Virus record (IMG/VR): IMGVR_UViG_3300042939_000283
Span: 1 to 43,249 of that record
Source of the DNA: a virus
Direction: 5' to 3' (one strand)
Length of the DNA: 43,249 nucleotides
Made by a program: the position numbers and the translations under genes. The notes under the pieces were generated by a model that was not told the origin of the DNA, ran no database searches, and was given only the letters and a program-made list of their open reading frames with translations. Position 1 is the stretch's first letter; the number at the start of each line of letters is the position of its first letter. Below are positions 15,077 through 21,026 of this stretch, one piece after another.

Positions 15077-15435
15077 ATGAGCACATTCCACGTTGCCAGA
15101 TGTGCAACGGCACCGGTATCGTATCAGTCGTATTTTTCCGCCAGCGATTCACTGAAGGTGGCTGCCCTCTGGAAGACAACAAAGGACCAGCAGCCTGCAA
15201 ATGCAGTCGAGGTATCTGGCTGAATAAACGCCGCTCAGACCATCCAGAAGGACGCCACTTGCCGCCGTTCGATCAGTCTGAAATGCGGCTGGACATACCC
15301 GAACCGCTGACATTAGAACAACGCGAATTGCTTTTGCGACGACTGAAACACCGCAACCCTTTGTTGCACGCAGTCATCACCAGAACTGACAAACGCATGG
15401 CCGAACAATACGCTGCAGAACAACGCAGTGCGTAA
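15073..15435 (+). CDS. Zinc-finger protein, DnaJ-type CxxCxGxG
   Basis: A 120-residue protein with CQMCNGTGIVSVVF and, 40 residues later, ACKCSRGIW, consistent with one zinc site. The C-terminal half is charged and helical (TLEQRELLLRRLKHRNP). Coupled by ATGA overlap to the replication partner gene. Possibly DNA or protein binding in replication. Confidence 0.65.
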   Translation: MNEHIPRCQMCNGTGIVSVVFFRQRFTEGGCPLEDNKGPAACKCSRGIWLNKRRSDHPEGRHLPPFDQSEMRLDIPEPLTLEQRELLLRRLKHRNPLLHAVITRTDKRMAEQYAAEQRSA

Positions 15436-15496
15436 GGAACACACAAATGACAACACCAACCCCCGCCCAACAACTTCTCGGAAACGCTTTCCAATT

Positions 15497-15560
15497 ATTT
15501 TCGAAAATCTTTTCAATCTGTTTGATTAGCCGTTGACGATTCAGACGAAGTAAGTAATAC
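15497..15560 (+). promoter_or_regulatory. Promoter P1 with TTTTCGAAAA operator
   Basis: A 12-bp palindrome ATTTTCGAAAAT (15497-15508) lies upstream of a sigma70-type promoter: -35 TTGACG (15533-15538), 16-base spacer, -10 TAATAC (15555-15560). The same layout recurs at 19861-19923, which argues that both are functional and controlled alike. It drives the genes at 15607 and 15759. The 170-base gap between 15435 and 15607 contains only this element and a doubtful short ORF. Confidence 0.75.
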
Positions 15561-15606
15561 TTCCCTCAGTCGAACGCAACGCAAACAACCAGCAAGGAAA
15601 AGAACA

Positions 15607-15762
15607 ATGACGACGACCAACGAAGTGCGAAACATGATCAAGCCATGGCTGACCGGAAACGACGAAAAAGACGCGAAGATGCTCAAGAATATGTTTCGAG
15701 GTGTTGGAATGAGCATCAGCGAATGGCGACAGGTTGTCAAAGAAACGAAAGCGGCAGCATGA
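15607..15762 (+). CDS. Small protein, 51 aa, P1 module gene 1
   Basis: ATG 15607 follows AAGGAAA; the product begins MTTTNEVRNMIKPWL and ends VVKETKAAA. No family recognised. Its TGA overlaps the next ATG (ATGA), exactly as in the paralogous module at 19971-20165, although the two first genes do not resemble each other. Confidence 0.65.
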   Translation: MTTTNEVRNMIKPWLTGNDEKDAKMLKNMFRGVGMSISEWRQVVKETKAAA

Positions 15763-15956
15763 GAGGTGGAGCCCGGAAGGGGGCCGGGCGAAAGCCCGGC
15801 CTCGGAGAAACGAAGGTTGACAAGAATATCGCCCTGACGCCCACGCTGTGGGCTTTTCTTATGTCGGGCGGGAATTCGGCTGGCCATGAAATCGAAACTC
15901 GCCTGCGAAAGTCTGCGGCGTTTAAATCGTGGCTGAAGAATCAGGTTTCAGAGTAG
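15759..15956 (+). CDS. GARKGAGRK-motif protein, P1 module gene 2
   Basis: A 65-residue protein with an N-terminal basic Gly-rich motif (RGGARKGAGRKPG) followed by a short domain (NIALTPTLWAFLMSGG, ETRLRKSAAFKSWLK). The paralogue at 20162-20371 has the same motif and the same spacing. Such N-termini are common in small phage and plasmid DNA-binding proteins. Its stop is immediately followed by the R'' box of attC1. Confidence 0.7.
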   Translation: MRGGARKGAGRKPGLGETKVDKNIALTPTLWAFLMSGGNSAGHEIETRLRKSAAFKSWLKNQVSE

Positions 15957-16048
15957 GCAGAACGACGGCATTCACCGGGTGCCGCCGTGAACGATTTCCA
16001 TTTCTAAACCCGCGTTGTCAGCGGCTCCCGTGCAACGCTTTGTTATCT
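15957..16048 (+). repeat. attC: attC1 (family A)
   Basis: R'' GCAGAAC, R' GTTATCT. Left part ACGGCATTCACCGGG pairs with CCCGTGCAACGCT, leaving unpaired bases. Nearly identical to attC8. Its R'' has no matching cassette start upstream, so the first unit of the array has lost its left boundary. Confidence 0.88.
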
Positions 16049-16059
16049 GGAGTTCTGAC

Positions 16060-16296
16060 GTGAGTGATGTATACAAGGTCACGATTGAAATCATCAACGA
16101 TGATGGAAGTACAGCAAAATGCGAAGTGGCAGGAAACCGCAACGAACTTGACGGAACTTTCGTGTTGGGGTCACTGGTCGGTCAAGCCGTTAATGGTGTA
16201 TGGAATCAGGTTGAGTTTTGTGAGGGAGAGAATTTTGCAGAAGGGCTAAATGACTTCCTGCCTGAAGAGTTCAAGGTAGTAGTTCCTTCCAGATAA
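16060..16296 (+). CDS. Cassette A protein, 78 aa
   Basis: The GTG 16060 follows CTGGAG by seven bases. The product begins VSDVYKVTIEIINDDGSTAK and is acidic and beta-rich; no family recognised. The stop TAA lies inside the R'' box (AGATAAC) of attC2, which matches GTTATCT at the cassette's left end. Confidence 0.7.
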   Translation: MSDVYKVTIEIINDDGSTAKCEVAGNRNELDGTFVLGSLVGQAVNGVWNQVEFCEGENFAEGLNDFLPEEFKVVVPSR

Positions 16297-16379
16297 CGAC
16301 GGCATTCACCGGGTTGCGGCCGGTGACTCTATTCTTCAAGAACCGTGAACCGCAACTCCGGTGCAATGCTTTGTTATTT
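16291..16379 (+). repeat. attC: attC2 (family A)
   Basis: R'' AGATAAC, R' GTTATTT. GCATT-CACCGG-GTTGCGG pairs with CCGCAACTCCGGTGCAATGC, leaving an extra T and C unpaired on the right strand, the hallmark of attC extrahelical bases. Confidence 0.92.
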
Positions 16380-16393
16380 GGAGATTGCATCAG

Positions 16394-16597
16394 ATGGATG
16401 CGAAGACTGGGCCAAAAACGGTTGAGGAACTCTATCGGGAACATGTGGGAAGAGTCGTACGCGGTCAAAAAGAAGAGTGGTCCGCCTGGCAATTCGCAAA
16501 AGCGGTTGGCGTAATTCTTGATGGTCCACAGGGATGCATTCAGTCGTTTGATTGCAATGCAGGAGATCACTCAGACGCCTGCCCTTCTTCCAAATAA
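16394..16597 (+). CDS. Cassette B protein, 67 aa
   Basis: ATG 16394 (MDAKTGPKTVEELYREHVGR), with GGAG upstream; an ATG at 16361 lies inside attC2 and is less likely. A small, mostly helical protein (WSAWQFAKAVGVILDG). The TAA is in R'' of attC3 (AAATAAC), matching GTTATTT at the left. No family recognised. Confidence 0.62.
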   Translation: MDAKTGPKTVEELYREHVGRVVRGQKEEWSAWQFAKAVGVILDGPQGCIQSFDCNAGDHSDACPSSK

Positions 16598-16682
16598 CGA
16601 CCAAGATCACAGGGTGCGAAAGGAAGACTATGAGCACACACAACGGCGAGAATGAGCACTCCTGTGCATCGCCTTGTTCGCC
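16592..16682 (+). repeat. attC: attC3 (family B, with start codon in loop)
   Basis: R'' AAATAAC, R' GTTCGCC. The arm ending GATCACAGGGTGC pairs with GCACTCCTGTGCATC. The loop holds AAGGAAG and an ATG (16630) that opens the next cassette's gene. Confidence 0.85.
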
Positions 16683-16905
16683 TGCTGTTCCTGACGCTGT
16701 GGGTGAATGGGAGTTGACCCGACACGATGGTGAGGTCATAACCTTTGAGACATACGAATTACCAACAGGCCAACTGGTTGCGTGGTGCGAAGAGTGCGGG
16801 CTTTCCGGCGGAATAGATCATTCTTTATTCTGGGATGACGATGAATGGGTCGGTCATGTTCCGGTGTGCCTTATGTCTGACTGGGGCGATTTTCGACGAG
16901 TTTAA
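16630..16905 (+). CDS. Cassette C protein, 91 aa, start inside attC3
   Basis: ATG 16630 lies in the attC3 loop after AAGGAAG, and the frame runs through L' and R' (SCASPCSPAVP) into the cassette. The remainder (VGEWELTRHDGEVITFETYE, WCEECGLSGGIDHSLFWDDD) has a CxxC pair and many acidic and aromatic residues. No family recognised. An internal GTG in AVGEWEL could be an alternative start. Confidence 0.65.
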   Translation: MSTHNGENEHSCASPCSPAVPDAVGEWELTRHDGEVITFETYELPTGQLVAWCEECGLSGGIDHSLFWDDDEWVGHVPVCLMSDWGDFRRV

Positions 16906-16912
16906 TGAGTCA

Positions 16913-17004
16913 GGCGAACGCCCGGCGATAACCGGGCCTGAGAGGTAAAACGATGAGTACAGAAAACGCAGAGCCGAAGGCTCCGGTTGATCGCCTTGTT
17001 ATCT
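16913..17004 (+). repeat. attC: attC4 (family B, with start codon in loop)
   Basis: R'' GGCGAAC (pairs with GTTCGCC at the left end of cassette C), R' GTTATCT. Arms CGCCCGGCGATAACCGGG and CTCCGGTTGATCGCC. The loop holds GAGAGG and ATG 16953. Confidence 0.92.
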
Positions 17005-17210
17005 GCAAAGAGTGTGATCTGCTGAATGGTCTGATGTTCGATCTGGAAAATCGTTGCTGTGATTTGCGGTGTCGGAACGTTCCGACTGGTGGTGATGATT
17101 ACGACGTCGAATGGTTCGTGGTTGAGCATTACATGCAGGAACCACGAGAGCGCGAAATCGGCAGTGGGCGAAATGTGATGATGGCTCTCATGGCTGCGTT
17201 TTGCAGATAA
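16953..17210 (+). CDS. Cassette D protein, 85 aa, start inside attC4
   Basis: ATG 16953 in the attC4 loop after GAGAGG. The first 16 residues (MSTENAEPKAPVDRLV) are encoded by the attC site, and almost the same string opens cassette K. The body is cysteine-rich (ICKECDLLNGLMF, CCDLRCRN), suggesting a zinc site. TAA in R'' AGATAAC of attC5. Confidence 0.68.
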   Translation: MSTENAEPKAPVDRLVICKECDLLNGLMFDLENRCCDLRCRNVPTGGDDYDVEWFVVEHYMQEPREREIGSGRNVMMALMAAFCR

Positions 17211-17294
17211 CGACAGCATTCACCGGGTTGCGGCCGGTGACTTTCTTTCTTCGAACACCGTGAACCGCAACTCCGGTGGAATGCTTTGTTATGC
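17205..17294 (+). repeat. attC: attC5 (family A)
   Basis: R'' AGATAAC (GCAGATAAC pairs with GTTATCTGC at the left of cassette D), R' GTTATGC. Arms as in attC2. Confidence 0.92.
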
Positions 17295-17311
17295 TGTTTT
17301 AAGGAGTGTCA

Positions 17312-17539
17312 ATGTCAAGGGTGCAGTACAAATACTGGATGGTTCATTCGCGTGAGGGTGGACCGGCTGCAAAAACGTACGACGACTTCGGCACCGCGTT
17401 ACAGGAGGCTCAACGTCTTGCGTCACAGCAACCGGGCAGGCGATTCGGCGTCATGGAACTTGTCGAATGCTGGGTAGTAGAGCAGCCAGAACCTCATTCA
17501 GTGCGAGTTGAGCACGCACCTCAAGCACAATCAGCATAA
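17312..17539 (+). CDS. Cassette E protein, 75 aa
   Basis: ATG 17312 with AAGGAG just upstream (GTG 17306 is in frame). The product begins MSRVQYKYWMVHSREGGPAA and contains a helix (YDDFGTALQEAQRLASQQ). No family recognised. The TAA is within R'' GCATAAC of attC6. Confidence 0.7.
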   Translation: MSRVQYKYWMVHSREGGPAAKTYDDFGTALQEAQRLASQQPGRRFGVMELVECWVVEQPEPHSVRVEHAPQAQSA

Positions 17540-17624
17540 CGACGGCATTCACCGGGTTGCGGCCGGTGGACTTCATTTTTTTAAAAACCGTGAACCGCAA
17601 CTCCGGTGGAATGCTTTGTTGTGC
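17534..17624 (+). repeat. attC: attC6 (family A)
   Basis: R'' GCATAAC (CAGCATAAC pairs with GTTATGCTG), R' GTTGTGC. Arms as in attC2. Confidence 0.92.
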
Positions 17625-17633
17625 TGCTTTGTA

Positions 17634-17661
17634 TTGACACAGAAGAGCAGCGGTGTGATAC
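17634..17661 (+). promoter_or_regulatory. Cassette-borne sigma70-type promoter
   Basis: TTGACA (17634-17639), a 16-base spacer, TGATAC (17656-17661); TG at 17654-17655 also gives an extended -10. It lies at the left end of cassette F, immediately after attC6, so this cassette brings its own promoter. Confidence 0.75.
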
Positions 17662-17668
17662 TCGTGGA

Positions 17669-17766
17669 ATAAGTCATCTGGCTAGAGATGATTTCAAGTT
17701 GTTCAAGGGCCGCAAGGCCTGAGAAGGAACCCTCCACAGGTCTAGCCGCTTGTGTGAGGGTTTTTT
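17669..17766 (+). ncRNA. Candidate structured small RNA / leader in cassette F
   Basis: Between the promoter and the coding gene lie three hairpins: TCATCT/AGATGA (17674-17691), GGCC-GCAA-GGCC with a GNRA tetraloop (17708-17719), and a terminator stem ACCCTC/GAGGGT with CACA/TGTG, followed by six T (17729-17766). A transcript of about 100 bases ending at the terminator is expected. It could be a free small RNA, or a leader that attenuates the gene at 17782. Not matched to a known RNA family from memory. Confidence 0.6.
17729..17766 (+). terminator. Intrinsic terminator/attenuator upstream of the DGQHR gene
   Basis: ACCCTCCACA (17729-17738) pairs with TGTGTGAGGGT (17751-17761; one bulged T), followed by a T tract. 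It lies between the cassette F promoter and its gene. Confidence 0.8.
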
Positions 17767-17781
17767 CGTAGGAACTTTCTC

Positions 17782-18582
17782 ATGTTAAAGACTATAGCGT
17801 TTTCGGAATTGAATTTAAAAAAGCGGCAGATTGTGAACGTAAATCTGAAGCCTGCTGAAGCCGCAGCATTACTGCAGCACAATACGGACAACCGTCGAAT
17901 CCGCCGCTCACTGGTGAAGTATTTGATTACTCAAATTTCCCAACAGGAATGGCGAGACGACCACCCACAGCCAATCGTGTTTTCGGATTCCCGTTTGATC
18001 GATGGCCAGCACAGATTGACAGCAATTTCTCAATCCGGCTGGGAGGATGGTTGCGTTGTGCGAATCGAAACTATGGCGAGCGACAAAGTGAGAGAATATC
18101 TCGATACTGGCGCTCCGCGTTCGCTGGCAGACCGCGTTTCTGTTGTCGAAAACCGGTCATATAATGAATGGATTATGAGGATCGTAAACGCCGCCACTGA
18201 TGTGAAGTCTGGTGGCGGATCGACAGCAAAGCGACCTACCCCTGAAGATGCACGCGAATACTACGACGTTCACAAAACGGAAATGGATGCCGTGTACAGA
18301 TCGTGGAAGAAAATTCCAGGACTCGGTATTTTTTCTGTCGCCCTTGCCGCAGTGGAATACGCAGCACTGGACACCGAAAAGGCTATCGCATTCTATGACG
18401 ATTTTTTCACGCCTGCGGGGCACATAAATCAAGCGCAGATTTTAAGAGACGCACTGCTGCGCAATGCCGATGGCCATCGCACCGGACGTAAACGCAAAGA
18501 ACTGTATGAGAAATCGGTTTCGTGCATGAAGGCTCACATGGAAGATCGCGAGATTAAGCGAGCTGTGTGTGGCACGTGGTAA
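17782..18582 (+). CDS. Cassette F protein: DGQHR-type ParB-like protein, 266 aa
   Basis: ATG 17782 with AGGA eight bases upstream. The key block is VFSDSRLIDGQHRLTAI, the DGQHR motif shared by ParB-like and DndB-like proteins, after an N-terminal region (NVNLKPAEAAALLQHNTDNR) and before VREYLDTGAPRSLADRVSVV. The C-terminal half is helical. Relatives occur in phages, and DGQHR proteins often act in DNA-modification control. It is the largest cassette protein and the only one with a strongly recognisable domain. Expression probably depends on readthrough of the preceding terminator. Confidence 0.8.
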   Translation: MLKTIAFSELNLKKRQIVNVNLKPAEAAALLQHNTDNRRIRRSLVKYLITQISQQEWRDDHPQPIVFSDSRLIDGQHRLTAISQSGWEDGCVVRIETMASDKVREYLDTGAPRSLADRVSVVENRSYNEWIMRIVNAATDVKSGGGSTAKRPTPEDAREYYDVHKTEMDAVYRSWKKIPGLGIFSVALAAVEYAALDTEKAIAFYDDFFTPAGHINQAQILRDALLRNADGHRTGRKRKELYEKSVSCMKAHMEDREIKRAVCGTW

Positions 18583-18589
18583 GGGTGGC

Positions 18590-18651
18590 GAATGGCTGGC
18601 AGGACGCCAGCCACGTTCGGAGCAGACAGGCAGGCAGGATGCCTTGTTCTG
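18590..18651 (+). repeat. Hairpins after the DGQHR gene
   Basis: TGGCTGGC-AGGAC-GCCAGCCA is a perfect 8-bp stem, followed by a second imperfect stem (GACAGGCAGG with CCTTGTTCTGTC). There is no T-tract. They may stabilise the transcript end. The GCCTTGTTCTG part recalls an attC right arm, but no matching R'' is present. Confidence 0.45.
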
Positions 18652-18654
18652 TCA

Positions 18655-18744
18655 GCACAACGACGGCATTCACCGGGTGCCGCAGCCCGGTGTGGATTTT
18701 TGAAAACGGATGGTGCGGCACTCCGGTGCAATGCTTAGTTATGC
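18655..18744 (+). repeat. attC: attC7 (family A)
   Basis: R'' GCACAAC (CAGCACAAC pairs with GTTGTGCTG at the left of cassette F), R' GTTATGC. Arms GGCATTCACCGGGTGCCGCA and TGCGGCACTCCGGTGCAATG. Confidence 0.92.
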
Positions 18745-18763
18745 CGTTTTTTTTGGAGTGGTG

Positions 18764-19000
18764 ATGAAGATTCAACTAGAGTTTAGCGGAACCAGTAGTA
18801 ATGCGATGGAATGCGTTGAGGAACTGCGATTGGCAGTGAAGGCCACAGGATGGCAACCATCGTGGATAATGCTTGCGATGATTTTGCGTGAACTTGAAGT
18901 GCTTGACGATGAGGACTGGCCGTCGGATGTTGCTGACGAACTACTGGCAATGATTATTGAAAAATTCGCAGATATGGAACGCAACAGTTTGTCCGCATAA
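18764..19000 (+). CDS. Cassette G protein, 78 aa
   Basis: ATG 18764 with GGAG upstream. The product begins MKIQLEFSGTSSNAMECVEE and ends with an acidic helical part (DDEDWPSDVADELLAMIIEK). No family recognised. TAA in R'' GCATAAC of attC8. Confidence 0.7.
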   Translation: MKIQLEFSGTSSNAMECVEELRLAVKATGWQPSWIMLAMILRELEVLDDEDWPSDVADELLAMIIEKFADMERNSLSA

Positions 19001-19084
19001 CGACGGCGTTCACGTGGCCGCCGTGAACGATTTCAATTTCTAAACCCGCGTTGTCGGCGGCTCCCGTGCAACGCTTTGTTAGCA
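18995..19084 (+). repeat. attC: attC8 (family A)
   Basis: R'' GCATAAC (pairs with GTTATGC), R' GTTAGCA. The central part is almost the same as in attC1. Confidence 0.9.
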
Positions 19085-19093
19085 GGTGTTTTT

Positions 19094-19378
19094 ATGTTGC
19101 TGAGACGCGCGATTGATGTGGTAGAGTTTTCAGAGGAACAGGTCGGGACCGCGATTGCAAGGGCCAGCGATGAACAGCAACGATACGTTCTAATCGCAAT
19201 GGCGAACGCTGTCGACCGAATGTCGATTGAGGGTGGGTCGTGGCCGTTTCAGTGCCGGGCTATTGTTGATGGTTCCTGTGGTCCGGGAAGCGGGCTGTCA
19301 GCGAATGACCGTAGCCGTATCGCGTCAATGCTGGATTGTTTACTGGATCATCTGCGGGAACCTGTGTCATCCTGCTAA
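19094..19378 (+). CDS. Cassette H protein, 94 aa
   Basis: ATG 19094 after GCAGGTG; a TTG inside attC8 is a weaker alternative. The product begins MLLRRAIDVVEFSEEQVGTA; helical, with a Gly/Ser/Cys loop (VDGSCGPGSG). No family recognised. TAA in R'' TGCTAAC of attC9. Confidence 0.68.
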   Translation: MLLRRAIDVVEFSEEQVGTAIARASDEQQRYVLIAMANAVDRMSIEGGSWPFQCRAIVDGSCGPGSGLSANDRSRIASMLDCLLDHLREPVSSC

Positions 19379-19508
19379 CGCCCGGCGATAACCGGGCTGA
19401 TTGAATTGAAAGGTGAGCAATGCAACGAGACCACAAAGGACAACCGATGACATACTGGGGTGGAAACCCGGACGGTCAATCAGCTCCGTGTTCATCGCCT
19501 TGTTCACC
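19373..19508 (+). repeat. attC: attC9 (family B, long, with start codon in loop)
   Basis: R'' TGCTAAC (CCTGCTAAC pairs with GTTAGCAGG), R' GTTCACC. The stem is longer than in the others: GCTGATTGA pairs with TCAATCAGC. The loop holds GAAAGGTGAGC and ATG 19420. Confidence 0.9.
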
Positions 19509-19752
19509 GCCGCTTTTCGTCACGCTGGAAGACGTCATACAATCACGGCTGCAATGGCTGAAAGAGTATCAGGGGCCAGTGGTTGCATGGGTGCCAGTTG
19601 GCGATTACCTGTCCGTTTTTTGGGAGGACGCGGCGTATCACGCTGTGCCCGTGAGTAATGATCTGACGTTGTATATGGCTATCGATGACAATCGCGTTGT
19701 TGGATGCAAGGTTCATTGCCTGACGCAGGTGATGTGTAAGTCAGCGCGGTGA
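19420..19752 (+). CDS. Cassette I protein, 110 aa, start inside attC9
   Basis: ATG 19420 in the attC9 loop; the frame runs through the right arm (SAPCSSPCSPP), as in cassette C. The body (TLEDVIQSRLQWLKEYQGPV, VAWVPVGDYLSVFWEDAAY) is a mixed alpha/beta domain with no recognised family. TGA in R'' GGTGAAC of attC10. Confidence 0.66.
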   Translation: MQRDHKGQPMTYWGGNPDGQSAPCSSPCSPPLFVTLEDVIQSRLQWLKEYQGPVVAWVPVGDYLSVFWEDAAYHAVPVSNDLTLYMAIDDNRVVGCKVHCLTQVMCKSAR

Positions 19753-19837
19753 ACGACGGCGTTAACCGGACCGCGAGCGGTTGACGCTGATTCTGAAAAC
19801 GCCTGATTCGCGGTTCCGGTTCAACGCTTTGTTATCG
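19748..19837 (+). repeat. attC: attC10 (family A, divergent)
   Basis: R'' GGTGAAC (GCGGTGAAC pairs with GTTCACCGC), R' GTTATCG. Arms GGCGTTAACCGGACCGCG and CGCGGTTCCGGTTCAACG. Confidence 0.92.
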
Positions 19838-19860
19838 TGCGTTTGTTGGTCTCGGAAATA

Positions 19861-19923
19861 TTTTCGAAAACTTTTCCTGATTGCTTGATTGTGTATTGCA
19901 CATTCATCCGATGATGGTAATAT
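19861..19923 (+). promoter_or_regulatory. Promoter P2 with TTTTCGAAAA operator (paralogue of P1)
   Basis: Palindrome TTTTCGAAAA (19861-19870), -35 TTGCAC (19896-19901), a 16-base spacer starting ATTCA, -10 TAATAT (19918-19923). It matches P1 in order, spacing and in the CTCGGAAA sequence before the palindrome. It drives the three genes of cassette J. Confidence 0.75.
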
Positions 19924-19970
19924 TCCTTCATCAGACGTGCGACGCAAAACGACCAACAAGGAAACGAACA

Positions 19971-20165
19971 ATGACAGAAGTAGCAATGAAATCAGACATC
20001 GTTAAAGAAACCGAAAAAGCTATCTGCATCGACTACGCACGCGAACGACAGATTTGGTTGCCAAAGAGTTGTATTGAAATTGTGGACGGTATTGTGTGGG
20101 CTAAAAAGTGGATTGCAAAGCAAAACGGAATCGGATGCTTTAACCGAAGGACAGTAACAGTATGA
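19971..20165 (+). CDS. Cassette J gene 1, 64 aa
   Basis: ATG 19971 after AAGGAAACG, the same leader as at 15607. The product begins MTEVAMKSDIVKETEKAICI and contains ERQIWLPKSCIEIVDGIVWA, a beta-rich domain. No family recognised. ATGA overlap to the next gene. Confidence 0.68.
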   Translation: MTEVAMKSDIVKETEKAICIDYARERQIWLPKSCIEIVDGIVWAKKWIAKQNGIGCFNRRTVTV

Positions 20166-20371
20166 GTGGCGGACAACGTGAAGGGGCCGGGAGACCGGCC
20201 CCATTGGGGCGCAAGGAGACATGCACGGTTCGCCTGACTCCGGATGTTGTAGAGTTTTGCCGTCAGCATAAAAACGGGTTCCCAGTGCTGGAAGAAAAGC
20301 TACGCAAGTCAAAAGAGTTTCGGGAATGGTTGGCCGCACGCAGTCGCAGTAAGGAATCCGCATGCGAATAG
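20162..20371 (+). CDS. Cassette J gene 2, GQREGAGRP-motif protein
   Basis: A 69-residue protein with SGGQREGAGRPAPLG at the N-terminus, then KETCTVRLTPDVVEFCRQ and LRKSKEFREWLA. It is a paralogue of the P1-module protein at 15759-15956 (same motif, same following segment, same ATGA coupling). Probably a small DNA-binding protein; it may act on the shared TTTTCGAAAA sites, which is inference. Confidence 0.72.
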   Translation: MSGGQREGAGRPAPLGRKETCTVRLTPDVVEFCRQHKNGFPVLEEKLRKSKEFREWLAARSRSKESACE

Positions 20372-20622
20372 TTCAAGCAAACCTTTGTTTAAGGTTTCAC
20401 CCTCGATGCGGATGGACACGTGAGGCAGTCAGGCAGTTGCTGCGTGACGATAAGCGTCTAGAGCGGGTGATGCCGCGATATTTCGACGCGAGAGACAAAG
20501 CCGGACAGGGCAGCAACGAACTCGCAGACGGGTTGCCGCACGATGACTGCGATTACTTCGCAGTCTACGGAGCGTGCGAACCGTTTTCCGCTGCTGCGTT
20601 GGCAGAGCATGAGATTGTGTGA
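20362..20622 (+). CDS. Cassette J gene 3, 86 aa
   Basis: ATG 20362 overlaps the end of gene 2 by 10 bases. The product begins MRIVQANLCLRFHPRCGWTR and contains EAVRQLLRDDKRLERVMPRY, a helical charged region. No family recognised. The cassette's R'' (CGATAAC) follows 7 bases after the stop. Confidence 0.62.
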   Translation: MRIVQANLCLRFHPRCGWTREAVRQLLRDDKRLERVMPRYFDARDKAGQGSNELADGLPHDDCDYFAVYGACEPFSAAALAEHEIV

Positions 20623-20629
20623 TCCGTCA

Positions 20630-20718
20630 CGATAACGCCCGGCGATAACCGGGCGGGGAGTAAAACATGGAAAACCAAAATCAGGCTGATACCGCTCCGG
20701 TTGATCGCCTTGTTATGC
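20630..20718 (+). repeat. attC: attC11 (family B, with start codon in loop)
   Basis: R'' CGATAAC (CACGATAAC pairs with GTTATCGTG at the left of cassette J, 800 bases away), R' GTTATGC. The loop holds GGGGAG and ATG 20667. Confidence 0.93.
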
Positions 20719-21026
20719 CGTGGGATCGGGACGTAAACACACTGACGAAGTTTTGTGAACAGGCTGCTATCGTGCACCTTTTAGACACCGGAACTCACAC
20801 GGCTGCGACTCTAAAGCAGGCGCTGTGGTGGATTCAGTTTCTTGATCAGTTCAGGAAAACGGTTGAGAACGTGCATCAGGCTGTGTCGCAACTGTCACCA
20901 GAACAGCAAGATGTTATTACTGCTGCCTGCCGAAACACTGCGGGTATCTGTTTCTGTGGCAATCATGGATCCTCAGACAGTGGTGTCGATTTCGGTGATG
21001 GTGGTGAGTCAGTGTCATCGGCATAA
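20667..21026 (+). CDS. Cassette K protein, 119 aa, start inside attC11
   Basis: ATG 20667 in the attC11 loop with GGGGAG upstream. MENQNQADTAPVDRLV is encoded by the attC site and resembles the start of cassette D. The body is helical (QFLDQFRKTVENVHQAVSQL). No family recognised. TAA in R'' GCATAAC of attC12. Confidence 0.68.
   Translation: MENQNQADTAPVDRLVMPWDRDVNTLTKFCEQAAIVHLLDTGTHTAATLKQALWWIQFLDQFRKTVENVHQAVSQLSPEQQDVITAACRNTAGICFCGNHGSSDSGVDFGDGGESVSSA

Noticed and set aside
15447-15536. A 29-codon ORF (MTTPTPAQQLLGNAF...) with AAGGA upstream
   Set aside because: It overlaps the P1 palindrome and promoter, and no equivalent exists at P2, so it is probably chance.
17669-18582. Type III toxin-antitoxin system in cassette F
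   Set aside because: The RNA lacks the tandem repeats of known type III antitoxins and the protein is not of the ToxN family; kept only as a structured RNA candidate.
18590-18651. An additional attC between the DGQHR gene and attC7
   Set aside because: There is a GCCTTGTTCTG-like arm and a hairpin but no AAC box or matching cassette start.
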